Shown one piece after another: positions 1-7,466 of a DNA stretch of 9,410 nt; the first letter of the stretch is position 1, and the number at the start of each line of letters is the position of its first letter. The translations under genes were made by a program, and so were the position numbers. A model generated the notes under the pieces. It did not search any database. It was given only the letters and a program-made list of their open reading frames with translations, and was not told the origin of the DNA. This DNA is from an uncultured Eubacteriales bacterium (GTDB lineage: Bacteria; Bacillota; Clostridia; Peptostreptococcales; Anaerovoracaceae), in NCBI GenBank assembly GCA_902793875.1, contig CADBFL010000059.1, forward strand, positions 1-9,410. The letters run 5' to 3'.

Positions 1-41
1 GAGTATCGCTCTCCATTTGTCCGCGGATAGCTAAAATACAA

Positions 42-102
42 GAGGAGAAAAATGTTTACGGCAGATATGATACCGTTTACCGATGCAACAGCGATCGTTT
101 AG
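42..102 (+). CDS. Possible 16-codon leader ORF upstream of the oligosaccharyltransferase gene
   Basis: An ATG at 52 is preceded by a strong Shine-Dalgarno sequence, GAGGAG at 42-47, with a 4-nt spacer. The frame reads M-F-T-A-D-M-I-P-F-T-D-A-T-A-I-V and stops with TAG at 100-102. The peptide has no signal sequence and no run of a single amino acid that would suggest classical attenuation. The next gene starts about 45 nt later with a weaker ribosome binding site, so the ORF could be a regulatory leader, or a decayed gene end or start. It is also possible that the purine-rich SD is accidental. I see it only as a well-placed start signal; no function can be assigned. Confidence 0.3.
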
Positions 103-146
103 GGGTATTACTAATAGCAGATAGACGGACTGAGGTATATTTGCTC

Positions 147-2390
147 ATGAAAGACGATAACATGAAAACTGAGCGGCGGAGCGTGTTGATCATCGCTGTC
201 CTGTTTGCTATAGTCCTGTTCTTCGCGTGTGCGGGGAGGATGCCTGATCTCTCGCTCCTTCAGGGCAGGGACGGCAATGATGTCTGGGTCGATGAATCGG
301 GCCTTCCGTATTTTCTGGATCCGGATTCCGCCTTCTATGTGCGTATATCCAGGGAGATAGCCGAGACCGGGCAGTACGGCACGGCCGATCCCGGGACCGG
401 GCAGCTGATCGATACTTTACAATACGCTCCGGAAGGCACAGCTGTGGAGGGCAGAAACATGCTGCCGGAGACGGCTGCCTTCATATGGAAGGTCATGAGT
501 GTGTTCGGTAAAGTCGACATACGATTCGTGGACTTCTACTTCGTGTTCTTTTTCATGCTGCTTACTGTCCCCGTCGCGTGGATACTGACTCAGAAAGCAT
601 ATCTCGCGGTGTCCGGAGATAAGAAGGGCGGCGCTTTCTTCGCGGGGGCGGTCGGAGCGCTCCTGGTCACCTGCGCGCCGGCATTCGTCTCCCGTACGCT
701 CGCCGGGATATTCGATACAGACATGGTCCACTCATTCTTTGTCTTGCTGCTCATGCTGCTCATGACGGAGATGATGCTCCGGAATTCTCTGAAGAAAGGC
801 ATCCTGCTTGCCATATGCTTCGGCGTCACGGCGCTGCTGTACAAAGCCTGCTGGACACACAGTGCGTTAGTCTTCGCTGCGGTTGCTGCGGCAGGCGGCG
901 GAGTTTACGTGTTCAGCCGGCTGCTCATGCCCCCGGGCAAAACCACCGGCGCAGTCCTGACCAGGCCAGCCGGCAGATTCCGCCAGTGGCTCAGCGCCGT
1001 GCCTGTACAGATCTATCTGGCGACAGCTGCTCTGGCCGGTATATTCGCGGCAACGCCTTTCGGGAGACCGATGCTGACCGGCCTGCTCGGAAAAGTGGCC
1101 GGTTACTCGACTTCCGACGAAAATGAGATCAGCGGCAATAATACCATTCTGGAACTCAGGGCGCCTGACTTCGGCCCGGAGAAGTTCTGCAACTGGTTTT
1201 TAGCCGACGTCAGTGATAAGTCGACTACTATAGTGAACGGCGTCGGCGGCCTGCTCGTCCTGATATTTGCCTTTGCATCCATGGGCTATATAATTTACAG
1301 GGTCGCCAGGATGCGGAAAGAAGGCGCAGACACAAACAGGGTGATGGTCTATCTCTCCGTGATCGGGACGTGGCTGATCGCCTGCTTTTTCATGACCGGA
1401 GTCGGCGTCAGGATGGTGCAGTTCTTTGCATTTCCGTGCGCCGTGCTCGTGGGGATACTCGCGGGGGTCTTGTTCAATCAATATTTAACGGATAAAGGGA
1501 ACGTCTCCGGGAAAGTGGCGGCCCGGAACGCTGTGCTCAATGTCGCGATATGCGCGGCGGTGGTATTGGCGCTGACCGGCTCCTTCCTGTGGGGCCGGGA
1601 AATAAGGAGCATGATGAGCGACTCGCTCGCCCACAGCATGGAGTGGGTGAAGGAAAATGCCGGGACTGAGGATGCGGTGGTGCTCTCCTGGTGGGACTAC
1701 GGCTACTACTATGAGCTTGAATCCGGGCATCCGGCTCTCTGGGACGGGGGTACAGGGACTGCGAAACGGCTGAACATAGTCGGAAGGATACTCTCGACCG
1801 ATGATCCGAAGCTCTGCTACTCACTGATAAAGATGATTTCGACGTCGGGCGACAAGCCGGTCGATATGCTCACCGACAGGCTCGGGAAAGCAGAAGGCTT
1901 TGATGCGTTGTATAAAGTAGTGGTGATGGATAAGGACGACTCGATCAGAGCCCTGACGGATGAGTACGGCTTCGGCGGCAGTGAGGCTGCAGAACTGGAG
2001 GCTTTACTGCATCCGGGCGATCCGAGGGAAGTCTACCTCGCGATGGATGAGACCATGACAGAACAGCTCGGGGTCTTCGAGTACTACGGGAACTGGGATT
2101 ATGACGGGGAGAACATAGCACCGGTCAAAACTGTGTATACGTCGATGCCGGACGGGAGCGGCGATATGAGCTCGACCGATAAGGATGTTCAGGAGTTCTT
2201 CGAGAAGAGGCAGAAAGAAATGCTGTGGAGGCTCTATATCTCAGGCGATACGATAAAGAAGAGCGAAGTATCGGGCCCTGAGTATGACGAGGCTTCTGCC
2301 GATGAGCCGGCCTTCGAGAAAGTGTTTGAAGAGGACGACGGCTATGACCGCTTCATGATCTGGAAGCTCAGCTGGCAGAAAATAGGGTAA
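147..2390 (+). CDS. STT3/PglB/AglB-family oligosaccharyltransferase
   Basis: A membrane enzyme that in this family (GT66) transfers a lipid-linked oligosaccharide to Asn in N-X-S/T sequons on the outer face of the membrane. Numbered from the ATG at 147 (747 aa), the diagnostic elements appear in order: an acidic first external loop with D58-P-D60 followed by SAFYVR; a second acidic motif F-D190-T-D192-M, as in PglB; a TIxE motif, TILE at 333-336; and WWDYG at 515-519, continuing into YYYE. A stretch near LIKMI resembles the M/I motif after WWDYG. About a dozen hydrophobic segments fill the first 470 residues; a soluble C-terminal domain follows. Start choice: GAGG at 132-135 is 11 nt from the ATG at 147 and 5 nt from an in-frame TTG at 141, so TTG 141 is a real alternative; ATG 162 is less likely. 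A strong terminator follows, so the gene is transcriptionally separate from truD. Family assignment is secure; glycan and substrates are unknown. Confidence 0.92.
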   Translation: MKDDNMKTERRSVLIIAVLFAIVLFFACAGRMPDLSLLQGRDGNDVWVDESGLPYFLDPDSAFYVRISREIAETGQYGTADPGTGQLIDTLQYAPEGTAVEGRNMLPETAAFIWKVMSVFGKVDIRFVDFYFVFFFMLLTVPVAWILTQKAYLAVSGDKKGGAFFAGAVGALLVTCAPAFVSRTLAGIFDTDMVHSFFVLLLMLLMTEMMLRNSLKKGILLAICFGVTALLYKACWTHSALVFAAVAAAGGGVYVFSRLLMPPGKTTGAVLTRPAGRFRQWLSAVPVQIYLATAALAGIFAATPFGRPMLTGLLGKVAGYSTSDENEISGNNTILELRAPDFGPEKFCNWFLADVSDKSTTIVNGVGGLLVLIFAFASMGYIIYRVARMRKEGADTNRVMVYLSVIGTWLIACFFMTGVGVRMVQFFAFPCAVLVGILAGVLFNQYLTDKGNVSGKVAARNAVLNVAICAAVVLALTGSFLWGREIRSMMSDSLAHSMEWVKENAGTEDAVVLSWWDYGYYYELESGHPALWDGGTGTAKRLNIVGRILSTDDPKLCYSLIKMISTSGDKPVDMLTDRLGKAEGFDALYKVVVMDKDDSIRALTDEYGFGGSEAAELEALLHPGDPREVYLAMDETMTEQLGVFEYYGNWDYDGENIAPVKTVYTSMPDGSGDMSSTDKDVQEFFEKRQKEMLWRLYISGDTIKKSEVSGPEYDEASADEPAFEKVFEEDDGYDRFMIWKLSWQKIG

Positions 2391-2398
2391 CCGGTCTG

Positions 2399-2423
2399 CA
2401 CTCTGCTCCGGCAGGGTGTTTTT
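2399..2423 (+). terminator. Intrinsic terminator after the oligosaccharyltransferase gene
   Basis: An 8-bp stem, CACTCTGC at 2399-2406 paired with GCAGGGTG at 2411-2418 (one G-T wobble), closes a TCCG tetraloop and is followed at once by TTTTT. It begins 8 nt after the stop codon at 2390. This is a textbook Rho-independent terminator on the + strand. Confidence 0.85.
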
Positions 2424-2439
2424 CTTGGCATATAACATA

Positions 2440-2445
2440 TATAAT
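2440..2445 (+). promoter_or_regulatory. Candidate promoter -10 box for truD and downstream genes
   Basis: A consensus TATAAT lies just beyond the terminator and 37 nt before the truD start. No good -35 sits 16-18 bp upstream; the region there is T-rich (around 2416-2424). TTGGCA at 2425-2430 looks like a -35 but is only 9 bp away. Placement between a terminator and a gene supports promoter function. Confidence 0.5.
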
Positions 2446-2482
2446 AAGTTCGATACTGTAGATATCATGGAAGGGAAAGAAG

Positions 2483-3499
2483 ATGGCGGACATGATCATT
2501 AAACACATACCTGAGGATTTCATTGTCCAGGAAGTGCTTGTTGCGGATTATTCACCGGACCCGGAGGGACGGGAAAGCCTGCTGTTTCAGCTGGATAAAA
2601 AGGGCTGTTCCACCTTTGATGCGATACAGCTGATCGAAGACTGGTTCGGCATAAAGGACTGTGCTGCGGCAGGTCTGAAAGACAGCGACGGCATCACCAG
2701 CCAGAAGATCAGCGTTCCGATCCGGTATCAGGATATGACAGATCGCCTGGAAGCGTTCAACCGTGAAACACGCACGGAGAAGACCTTTATCCACCTGTCT
2801 TTTCTGGGATACGCTGCAGAACCCATAAAGGCAGCCAGGCTGGAAGGAAATGCATTCCGCCTCAGGCTGAGGAATATGGATAATGCACTGGCGCAGTCCT
2901 GGCTTGAATGTCAGATCTATACCCTGTCTTTTCCGAATTACTTTGATAAACAGCGATTCGGCGTGCCCGGATATAAAAAAGTCACTCATCTTCTGGGCGA
3001 GGCGCTGTACAACAAAGACTACAAAGCCGCATACGAATATCTTGTTCAGGGCGGCACAAAAGAAGCGAAGCTGCCGTTCAACGGGGATCATAAAGCCTTC
3101 TTTGATCAGATCGATCCCCGAATCCGGGGATTCTATGATTCTGCTTTGTATTCCATGGATTTCAATGAACGGCTCGGTTCCATTCTCGAGGAATGCGGAA
3201 AAGTCGTACCTGTAGAAGATGAGGGCATCATCTTCCGTATGCCGGAAACAAAAAATACCATGTCCGCCCTTATGGCGGAGGATTTTCCCGAAAAGCGGAT
3301 GGGAGGGTTCCGTGTGAAAACACTCGAACAGGAGGTCCCCCGCAAGCTGATAGTGACCTCAAATATCAATTTCCTCAGCTGTGCGGAAGATGAATACTAC
3401 CCGGGAAGATCCGTGCTTACAGTATCCTTCTTCCTGCCTATGGGTGCCTATGCGACCATGGCCATGAAGCAGCTGGAGATATTCCTCGGGAAATACTGA
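2483..3499 (+). CDS. truD: tRNA pseudouridine(13) synthase TruD
   Basis: A cytoplasmic enzyme that isomerises uridine 13 of certain tRNAs to pseudouridine. The 338-residue length is close to the family's usual size of about 350. The catalytic motif is visible as A-G-L-K-D67-S-D-G-I-T-S-Q, where D67 corresponds to the catalytic Asp in the family's AGxKDxxxxTxQ motif. The second family signature, N-Y-F-D-K-Q-R-F-G at 152-160, matches the NYFxxQRFG block. The N-terminal K-H-I-P-E-D-F-I-V-Q-E is also typical of the family start. AAGGGA at 2471-2476 with a 6-nt spacer supports the ATG at 2483. The gene opens a run of four + strand genes; the next starts 18 nt after its stop. Its codon choice looks somewhat more A+T-rich and less AGG-rich than the preceding gene by eye; I could not measure this. 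Confidence 0.93.
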   Translation: MADMIIKHIPEDFIVQEVLVADYSPDPEGRESLLFQLDKKGCSTFDAIQLIEDWFGIKDCAAAGLKDSDGITSQKISVPIRYQDMTDRLEAFNRETRTEKTFIHLSFLGYAAEPIKAARLEGNAFRLRLRNMDNALAQSWLECQIYTLSFPNYFDKQRFGVPGYKKVTHLLGEALYNKDYKAAYEYLVQGGTKEAKLPFNGDHKAFFDQIDPRIRGFYDSALYSMDFNERLGSILEECGKVVPVEDEGIIFRMPETKNTMSALMAEDFPEKRMGGFRVKTLEQEVPRKLIVTSNINFLSCAEDEYYPGRSVLTVSFFLPMGAYATMAMKQLEIFLGKY

Positions 3500-3517
3500 C
3501 ATGACTGATATCACTAA

Positions 3518-5299
3518 ATGAAGGACGCACTGAGCAGAATAAAACAGTTTATCGGTGATGTATGGATGATACTTACTGTCGATCCGCTGACCAAGATCAT
3601 CTTCTCGTTTTTGTGCGCCGTTTTTTCTCTGTTCGCTGCAGAAGTGATGCGCTTCGCCTTCAGCAGGGTGCTGATCGCCGTGGAAGGCGTCAGATATGTA
3701 GACAAATCCAACATGCTGAAGGTGTGCACTCATCCTGTGACAGTGATACTGATCCTCCTGTTCCTGATCATCATGACTTTCACCGCGCTGTTTGAGATAG
3801 GAGGCCTCCTGCATTCCTTTTCCATGGCGCAGATCGGACGGAAGACCGATATATGGAGCATGATCGCAGCGGGAGCGAAGACCTGCAGGAAGACCCTGGC
3901 TCCGCGCAACTGGCCGGTACTGCTGTTTGTGATGGTGCTGTTTCCCGTTACCGGGATAATATCGCTGAGCAATGCTGCGTATAAAGTCAAAATACCGCTC
4001 TTTGTAATACTCGGTATAGAGGCCAGACCTCTGTTTGCGGTGGCTTTCAGGATAGTGTATCTGATCCTGATACTCGTGGAGATCGGAGTATTGTTCTCGA
4101 TCAATATATACGTGCTGCGTGAGACAAGCTTTATCCGCAGCTGCAAAGGCGCATGGAAGCTGGGGAAAGGACGTCATCTGAATACGGTCATATGCATGCT
4201 GCTCCTTTCCCTGACAGTCAATTATGCAATTGGCTGTCTCTCGGAACTGCTGCCCGGCAGCGGCACTCCGGAAGATGCCCTGGCTCACATCATAAAGGCG
4301 ATGATCGTCCCGTCCGTCAATAACGCAGGTATAACTGCGCTGTTCTATCAGTATTTTGAGGAGGACAGATCGCTTGCCGGCATCACGCCGCATATCTTCA
4401 GGACTGAGGAGTTCAGCATCATAAAAAAAGCCGCTGTCATCGGATGCTTTGTACTTATGATCGCAGGCGGCATGTTCTATGCGAAGCATGTTTATTACTA
4501 CCTGTCGAAGGATGTCGTGCGTCCTGAGGTCTGCGCTCACAGAGGAGACAATGTGAACGCTCCGGACAACAGCTACGAAGCCTTTGAACTGGCCGTGTCC
4601 GAGGGCAATCCGTGGATAGAGCTGGATGTCCAGCTCACAGCTGACGGCGTCGTGGTCGCCGAGCACGATCAGACGCTGAAAAGACGCTTCGGGCTCGACA
4701 AGCCGGTCTCCGAAATGACTTATGACGAGATCATGAAGTACGAGGTCATAAGCGGCAACGGGGATGAATATAAGAATGTCCGTATCACGACGCTTGAAGA
4801 AGTGCTGCGGCTTGCCGGAGAGAACGATGTGCTTGTGCAGATCGAGACCAAGCCGTCAAAACAGAGGCCGGGCCTCGAGGAGGAAGTGCTCAGGGTAGTG
4901 AACAAAACGGGCATGCATGACAGGGTGATGGTCATAAGCCTCTTCAGCGATTCGATCGCGAAGATCAAAAAACTCGATCCTGAGATGACTGCCGCTCATG
5001 CGGTAATGATGACATGGAAGGATTACGCTGAAGTGGAGGATGCGGACAATCTTTCCGCAGAGGTCGGGACCATAACGCCTGAACTGGTGCAGGCTCTGCA
5101 TGAGGCAGGCATGAAGGTGTTCTGCTGGACCGCGGATGATCCGGACGGGATACAGTATCTGGTAAGCTGCGGCGTCGACGTGATAGGCACCGATGATCCT
5201 GTCATGGTAACGAAAAAGCTCGATGAAGCCGACTATTCGGGCGGCTTCAAAAGGTATTGCTATCTGCTGATGAACACGATAGCAGATATGGAACGGTAA
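3518..5299 (+). CDS. Membrane-anchored glycerophosphodiester phosphodiesterase
   Basis: A 593-aa protein with an N-terminal polytopic region resembling the GDPD-associated membrane domain and a C-terminal GDPD catalytic domain. Hydrophobic segments lie near residues 25-47, 73-100, 130-150, 175-198, 222-245 and 305-325. The catalytic domain begins near 336: H341-R-G, then A-P-D-N-S, E368-L-D370 (metal ligands), H383 in AEHD (second catalytic His), E443 in QIETKP (metal ligand), and a closing G-V-D-V-I-G-T-D-D-P. All expected active-site residues are present. Such enzymes hydrolyse glycerophosphodiesters to glycerol 3-phosphate and an alcohol; membrane forms may act on lipid head groups or polyglycerol-phosphate polymers, but the substrate cannot be read from sequence. 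No good Shine-Dalgarno precedes the ATG, which overlaps the stop of a 6-codon mini-ORF (3501-3521) in an ATGA arrangement, so reinitiation after truD is possible. The phospholipase D-like gene follows after 15 nt, suggesting a joint role in lipid turnover. Confidence 0.9.
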   Translation: MKDALSRIKQFIGDVWMILTVDPLTKIIFSFLCAVFSLFAAEVMRFAFSRVLIAVEGVRYVDKSNMLKVCTHPVTVILILLFLIIMTFTALFEIGGLLHSFSMAQIGRKTDIWSMIAAGAKTCRKTLAPRNWPVLLFVMVLFPVTGIISLSNAAYKVKIPLFVILGIEARPLFAVAFRIVYLILILVEIGVLFSINIYVLRETSFIRSCKGAWKLGKGRHLNTVICMLLLSLTVNYAIGCLSELLPGSGTPEDALAHIIKAMIVPSVNNAGITALFYQYFEEDRSLAGITPHIFRTEEFSIIKKAAVIGCFVLMIAGGMFYAKHVYYYLSKDVVRPEVCAHRGDNVNAPDNSYEAFELAVSEGNPWIELDVQLTADGVVVAEHDQTLKRRFGLDKPVSEMTYDEIMKYEVISGNGDEYKNVRITTLEEVLRLAGENDVLVQIETKPSKQRPGLEEEVLRVVNKTGMHDRVMVISLFSDSIAKIKKLDPEMTAAHAVMMTWKDYAEVEDADNLSAEVGTITPELVQALHEAGMKVFCWTADDPDGIQYLVSCGVDVIGTDDPVMVTKKLDEADYSGGFKRYCYLLMNTIADMER

Positions 5300-5314
5300 G
5301 GGGCCGGCAGAAAA

Positions 5315-6454
5315 ATGGGCAAAGAGACGGGGCTTGAACTCCTTGAGGGAGGCAGGAATGCCTTCCCCGAGATAATACGGCAGATCCGCGCTGCTGAACA
5401 CGAGATCACAGTGCACATGTTCATATGGAGAGAGGACAGGATCGGAACGGAAATAGCGCGCGAGATAACAGCTGCGGCAGACAGGGGCGTGAAGGTCACG
5501 ATCGAAAAGGACAGATACGCAGTGACACTCGAATATGCCGAAGAGTCGCAGAGGTCCCTGTGCCATCGCCCTGATCTGAGAGACAGGTTCAATATATCCG
5601 TGCTTGAATTATTTTATAACAGAGAGCTTATGGGAAAGCGGCTCAGGACCTCCCGCAGCAGCCTGTACACGCGCCTGAAAGAGCACCCGGGCATCGTAAT
5701 GCTGGACGGCGTCAGGACTTATGACCATTCCAAGTATTATATATTTGACCGCAGAGTCATGATACTCGGCGGCATCAATATAGAGGACAAGGAGTATTAC
5801 AGCGACATGAAGGGGAGGCTTTATCATGATTACATGATAAAGATCAGCGATCCGGATAAGGTGGCTGAGTTTCTGGAAAAAAGAAAAGATCCGCGAAAGA
5901 AAAGCGATCTGTTCAGGGCCAATATGAAGAAGCCTGTCAGCTGTTTTGAACTCAAGTCAAACTACATGGAGATGATAGACAGCGCGGAACGCGAGCTCTG
6001 CATCATGATGGCCTACTTCGCGCCGGATAAAGACATACTGTCGGCCATAGAACGCGCGCTGCACAGAGCTGTGCGGGTGCGTATCCTGATCCCGAAAAAC
6101 GCGAACTTCATGGATGACATGAACAAGCTCGCCGTATCGAAGCTGCTCGGATATTCAAAGACGCACAGTGGCGGATACAGCGGAGAACTAGAAATATTCA
6201 TGACGGAGAGAATGCTGCATTCCAAGCTCATCATGAACGAGCGGCGCATAATGATCGGATCGTGCAATATAAACAGAAGATCATTTACAAAACTTGATGA
6301 GCTGGCTGTTGCTGCGGACAACGACGACAGTCCGTTCGCATCAGAGATACGCTCGAGCGTGAGGGAAGCCTTTCAGAATGCGGAACCTGTCAGCTCAAGG
6401 GGGAGGATCAGTTATGATCCGGTGCTTGCAGCAATAGAGACAGCGGTGATGTGA
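5315..6454 (+). CDS. Phospholipase D / cardiolipin synthase-like protein
   Basis: A 379-aa member of the PLD superfamily with two catalytic HxKx4D-type motifs. Motif 1 is H138-S-K140-Y-Y-I-F-D145, followed by GGIN. Motif 2 is H302-S-K304-L-I-M-N-E309, followed by I-G-S-C-N-I-N-R-R-S, the usual G-S/x-N-x-x-R-S tail. The eighth position of motif 2 is Glu rather than the standard Asp, a conservative but notable change. Paired HKD domains with this spacing are typical of bacterial cardiolipin synthases (joining two phosphatidylglycerols, or PG with PE). Unlike classical Cls there are no N-terminal membrane helices, so it resembles the shorter ClsB-type proteins. GGGG at 5300-5303 lies 11 nt before the ATG. 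It is 15 nt downstream of the glycerophosphodiesterase gene and probably cotranscribed; together they suggest phospholipid remodelling. A phosphatidylserine synthase-like or other PLD activity cannot be excluded. Confidence 0.85.
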   Translation: MGKETGLELLEGGRNAFPEIIRQIRAAEHEITVHMFIWREDRIGTEIAREITAAADRGVKVTIEKDRYAVTLEYAEESQRSLCHRPDLRDRFNISVLELFYNRELMGKRLRTSRSSLYTRLKEHPGIVMLDGVRTYDHSKYYIFDRRVMILGGINIEDKEYYSDMKGRLYHDYMIKISDPDKVAEFLEKRKDPRKKSDLFRANMKKPVSCFELKSNYMEMIDSAERELCIMMAYFAPDKDILSAIERALHRAVRVRILIPKNANFMDDMNKLAVSKLLGYSKTHSGGYSGELEIFMTERMLHSKLIMNERRIMIGSCNINRRSFTKLDELAVAADNDDSPFASEIRSSVREAFQNAEPVSSRGRISYDPVLAAIETAVM

Positions 6455-6515
6455 GGCCGCAAGAAAGATATTGACGATCGTTACAGCACGGTGAAAAAGA
6501 CGGGAGATGATTGAT

Positions 6516-7370
6516 TTGAAGATCGGATTTCAGGGAGTCAGGGGAGCATTCAGCGATGCGGCTGTCAGGCTGTATTATGAGTCGGAAGAGCACAGAGATG
6601 AGCTCGGGGATCAGGGATACGAGACTGTCGGATACAGTGACTTCATAAAGATGCTTCAGGATGTGAATGACGGAGCACTCGATGAGGCGTTCTTTCCGGT
6701 AGAGAATACTACGACGGGGATAATCGCAAGGACGTATGACTACTTCCAGTACTACAATGTCTATGCGGTAGGAGAGGTGGTTGAACCCATAGTACAGAAC
6801 CTCATAGTCATTCCGGGGACTCGTCCTGAGGAGATCAGGACAGTATACAGCCATCCGGAGGCTCTGTCGCAGTGCAGCAGTTTCTTCAGAAACAACCCGG
6901 ATATCAGGACGGTCTCATATGAGGATACCGCGCTTGCCGTCGAGTATGTAAAGAGCTGCGGTGACAGGAGCAAAGCGGCGATCGCCAGCGCTCTTGCGGC
7001 AGAGATCAACGACATGGAGATACTCAGGCCGCACGTGCAGAACAGCGACTCCAACATGACCAGATTCCTGGTCATCACCAATCGTCCGGATTATCCGGAT
7101 AATGCCGACAAGGTAAGCGTATACTTTGTCACACGCCGCACACCTGCAGCGCTGTACAAAGTGCTGGGGATATTTGCATCACTCGAGATAGATGTGCTCA
7201 GGCTGGAGAGCCGTCCTATAGTTACCAAGAGGTTCGAATACTGCCACTATGCGGACTTCAGAGGGAACCTCAAAGATCCGGTCACAGAGGAAGCCGTGAG
7301 ACGCCTTAAGGAGGAGTGCATGGAGGTCATAGTCCTCGGCAATTACAAGTCCGATCCGCTTGCTCTGTAA
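6516..7370 (+). CDS. pheA: Prephenate dehydratase with C-terminal ACT domain
   Basis: Converts prephenate to phenylpyruvate, the committed step to phenylalanine. From a TTG start at 6516 (284 aa) it reads MKIGFQGVRGAFS, matching the family's GxxGxFS opening. It then has P-V-E-N-T-T-T-G (family PIENSxxG), the S-H-P-E-A-L-S-Q-C block, and T182-R-F184 in NMTRFLVI, the catalytic TRF motif. An ACT domain follows, with AALY where the family has GALV and E231-S-R-P234, the elements linked to feedback inhibition by Phe. There is no chorismate mutase domain, so this is the monofunctional form. Start choice: GGGAG at 6502-6506 is directly adjacent to an in-frame ATG at 6507, too close to serve it, but is 9 nt from TTG 6516. 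If ATG 6507 is used the protein gains three residues. No Phe-rich leader peptide or attenuator lies in the short gap before it, which argues for enzyme-level control. It lies about 60 nt after the PLD gene, likely in the same unit. Confidence 0.93.
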   Translation: MKIGFQGVRGAFSDAAVRLYYESEEHRDELGDQGYETVGYSDFIKMLQDVNDGALDEAFFPVENTTTGIIARTYDYFQYYNVYAVGEVVEPIVQNLIVIPGTRPEEIRTVYSHPEALSQCSSFFRNNPDIRTVSYEDTALAVEYVKSCGDRSKAAIASALAAEINDMEILRPHVQNSDSNMTRFLVITNRPDYPDNADKVSVYFVTRRTPAALYKVLGIFASLEIDVLRLESRPIVTKRFEYCHYADFRGNLKDPVTEEAVRRLKEECMEVIVLGNYKSDPLAL

Positions 7371-7381
7371 GACCGGTATGT

Positions 7382-7409
7382 CTCCGCGGGAGGGGCAGTG
7401 TTGTATAAT
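7382..7409 (+). promoter_or_regulatory. Candidate promoter for the double-glycine peptide genes
   Basis: A consensus -10 TATAAT lies at 7404-7409, with TGTTG just before it, 57 nt upstream of the first peptide start. No recognisable -35 is present; that position is occupied by a small inverted repeat, CTCC-GCG-GGAG at 7382-7392. The combination of a good -10, no -35 and a dyad in its place is what an activator-dependent promoter can look like, but that is inference. Confidence 0.45.
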
Positions 7410-7418
7410 ACATGAAGG

Positions 7419-7433
7419 CGGACCCGGTGTCCG
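7419..7433 (+). promoter_or_regulatory. Small hairpin in the 5' leader of the peptide mRNA
   Basis: CGGAC (7419-7423) pairs with GTCCG (7429-7433) around a CCGGT loop. It would sit close to the 5' end of a transcript started from the TATAAT at 7404, and could stabilise the mRNA. No T-run follows, so it is not a terminator. Confidence 0.3.
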
Positions 7434-7466
7434 ATGTCAAGAACACTTTTTACAGGAGGAAATGAT

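Noticed and set aside
2425..2445. TTGGCA and TATAAT as a complete -35/-10 promoter pair before truD
   Set aside because: The hexamers are only 9 bp apart; the -10 is kept as a candidate but this -35 is not credible.
3359..4666. Long - strand open frame of 435 codons opposite the glycerophosphodiesterase gene
   Set aside because: The + strand product has intact membrane segments and GDPD catalytic residues. The antisense translation is His/Gln/Asp-rich, without recognisable domains, and looks like a codon-bias shadow.
6455..6515. Phe-dependent attenuator or T-box leader before pheA
   Set aside because: The gap is about 60 nt, with no Phe-rich ORF, no T-box sequence and no hairpin plus T-run.
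7371..7400. Intrinsic terminator after pheA
   Set aside because: CTCC-GCG-GGAG is only a 4-bp stem and no T-run follows, so read-through from pheA into the peptide genes cannot be ruled out.
7434..7466. N-terminal extension of peptide 1 from ATG 7434
   Set aside because: No SD precedes it and it would start inside the leader hairpin region; AGGAGGA before ATG 7467 is far better and gives a leader of normal length.
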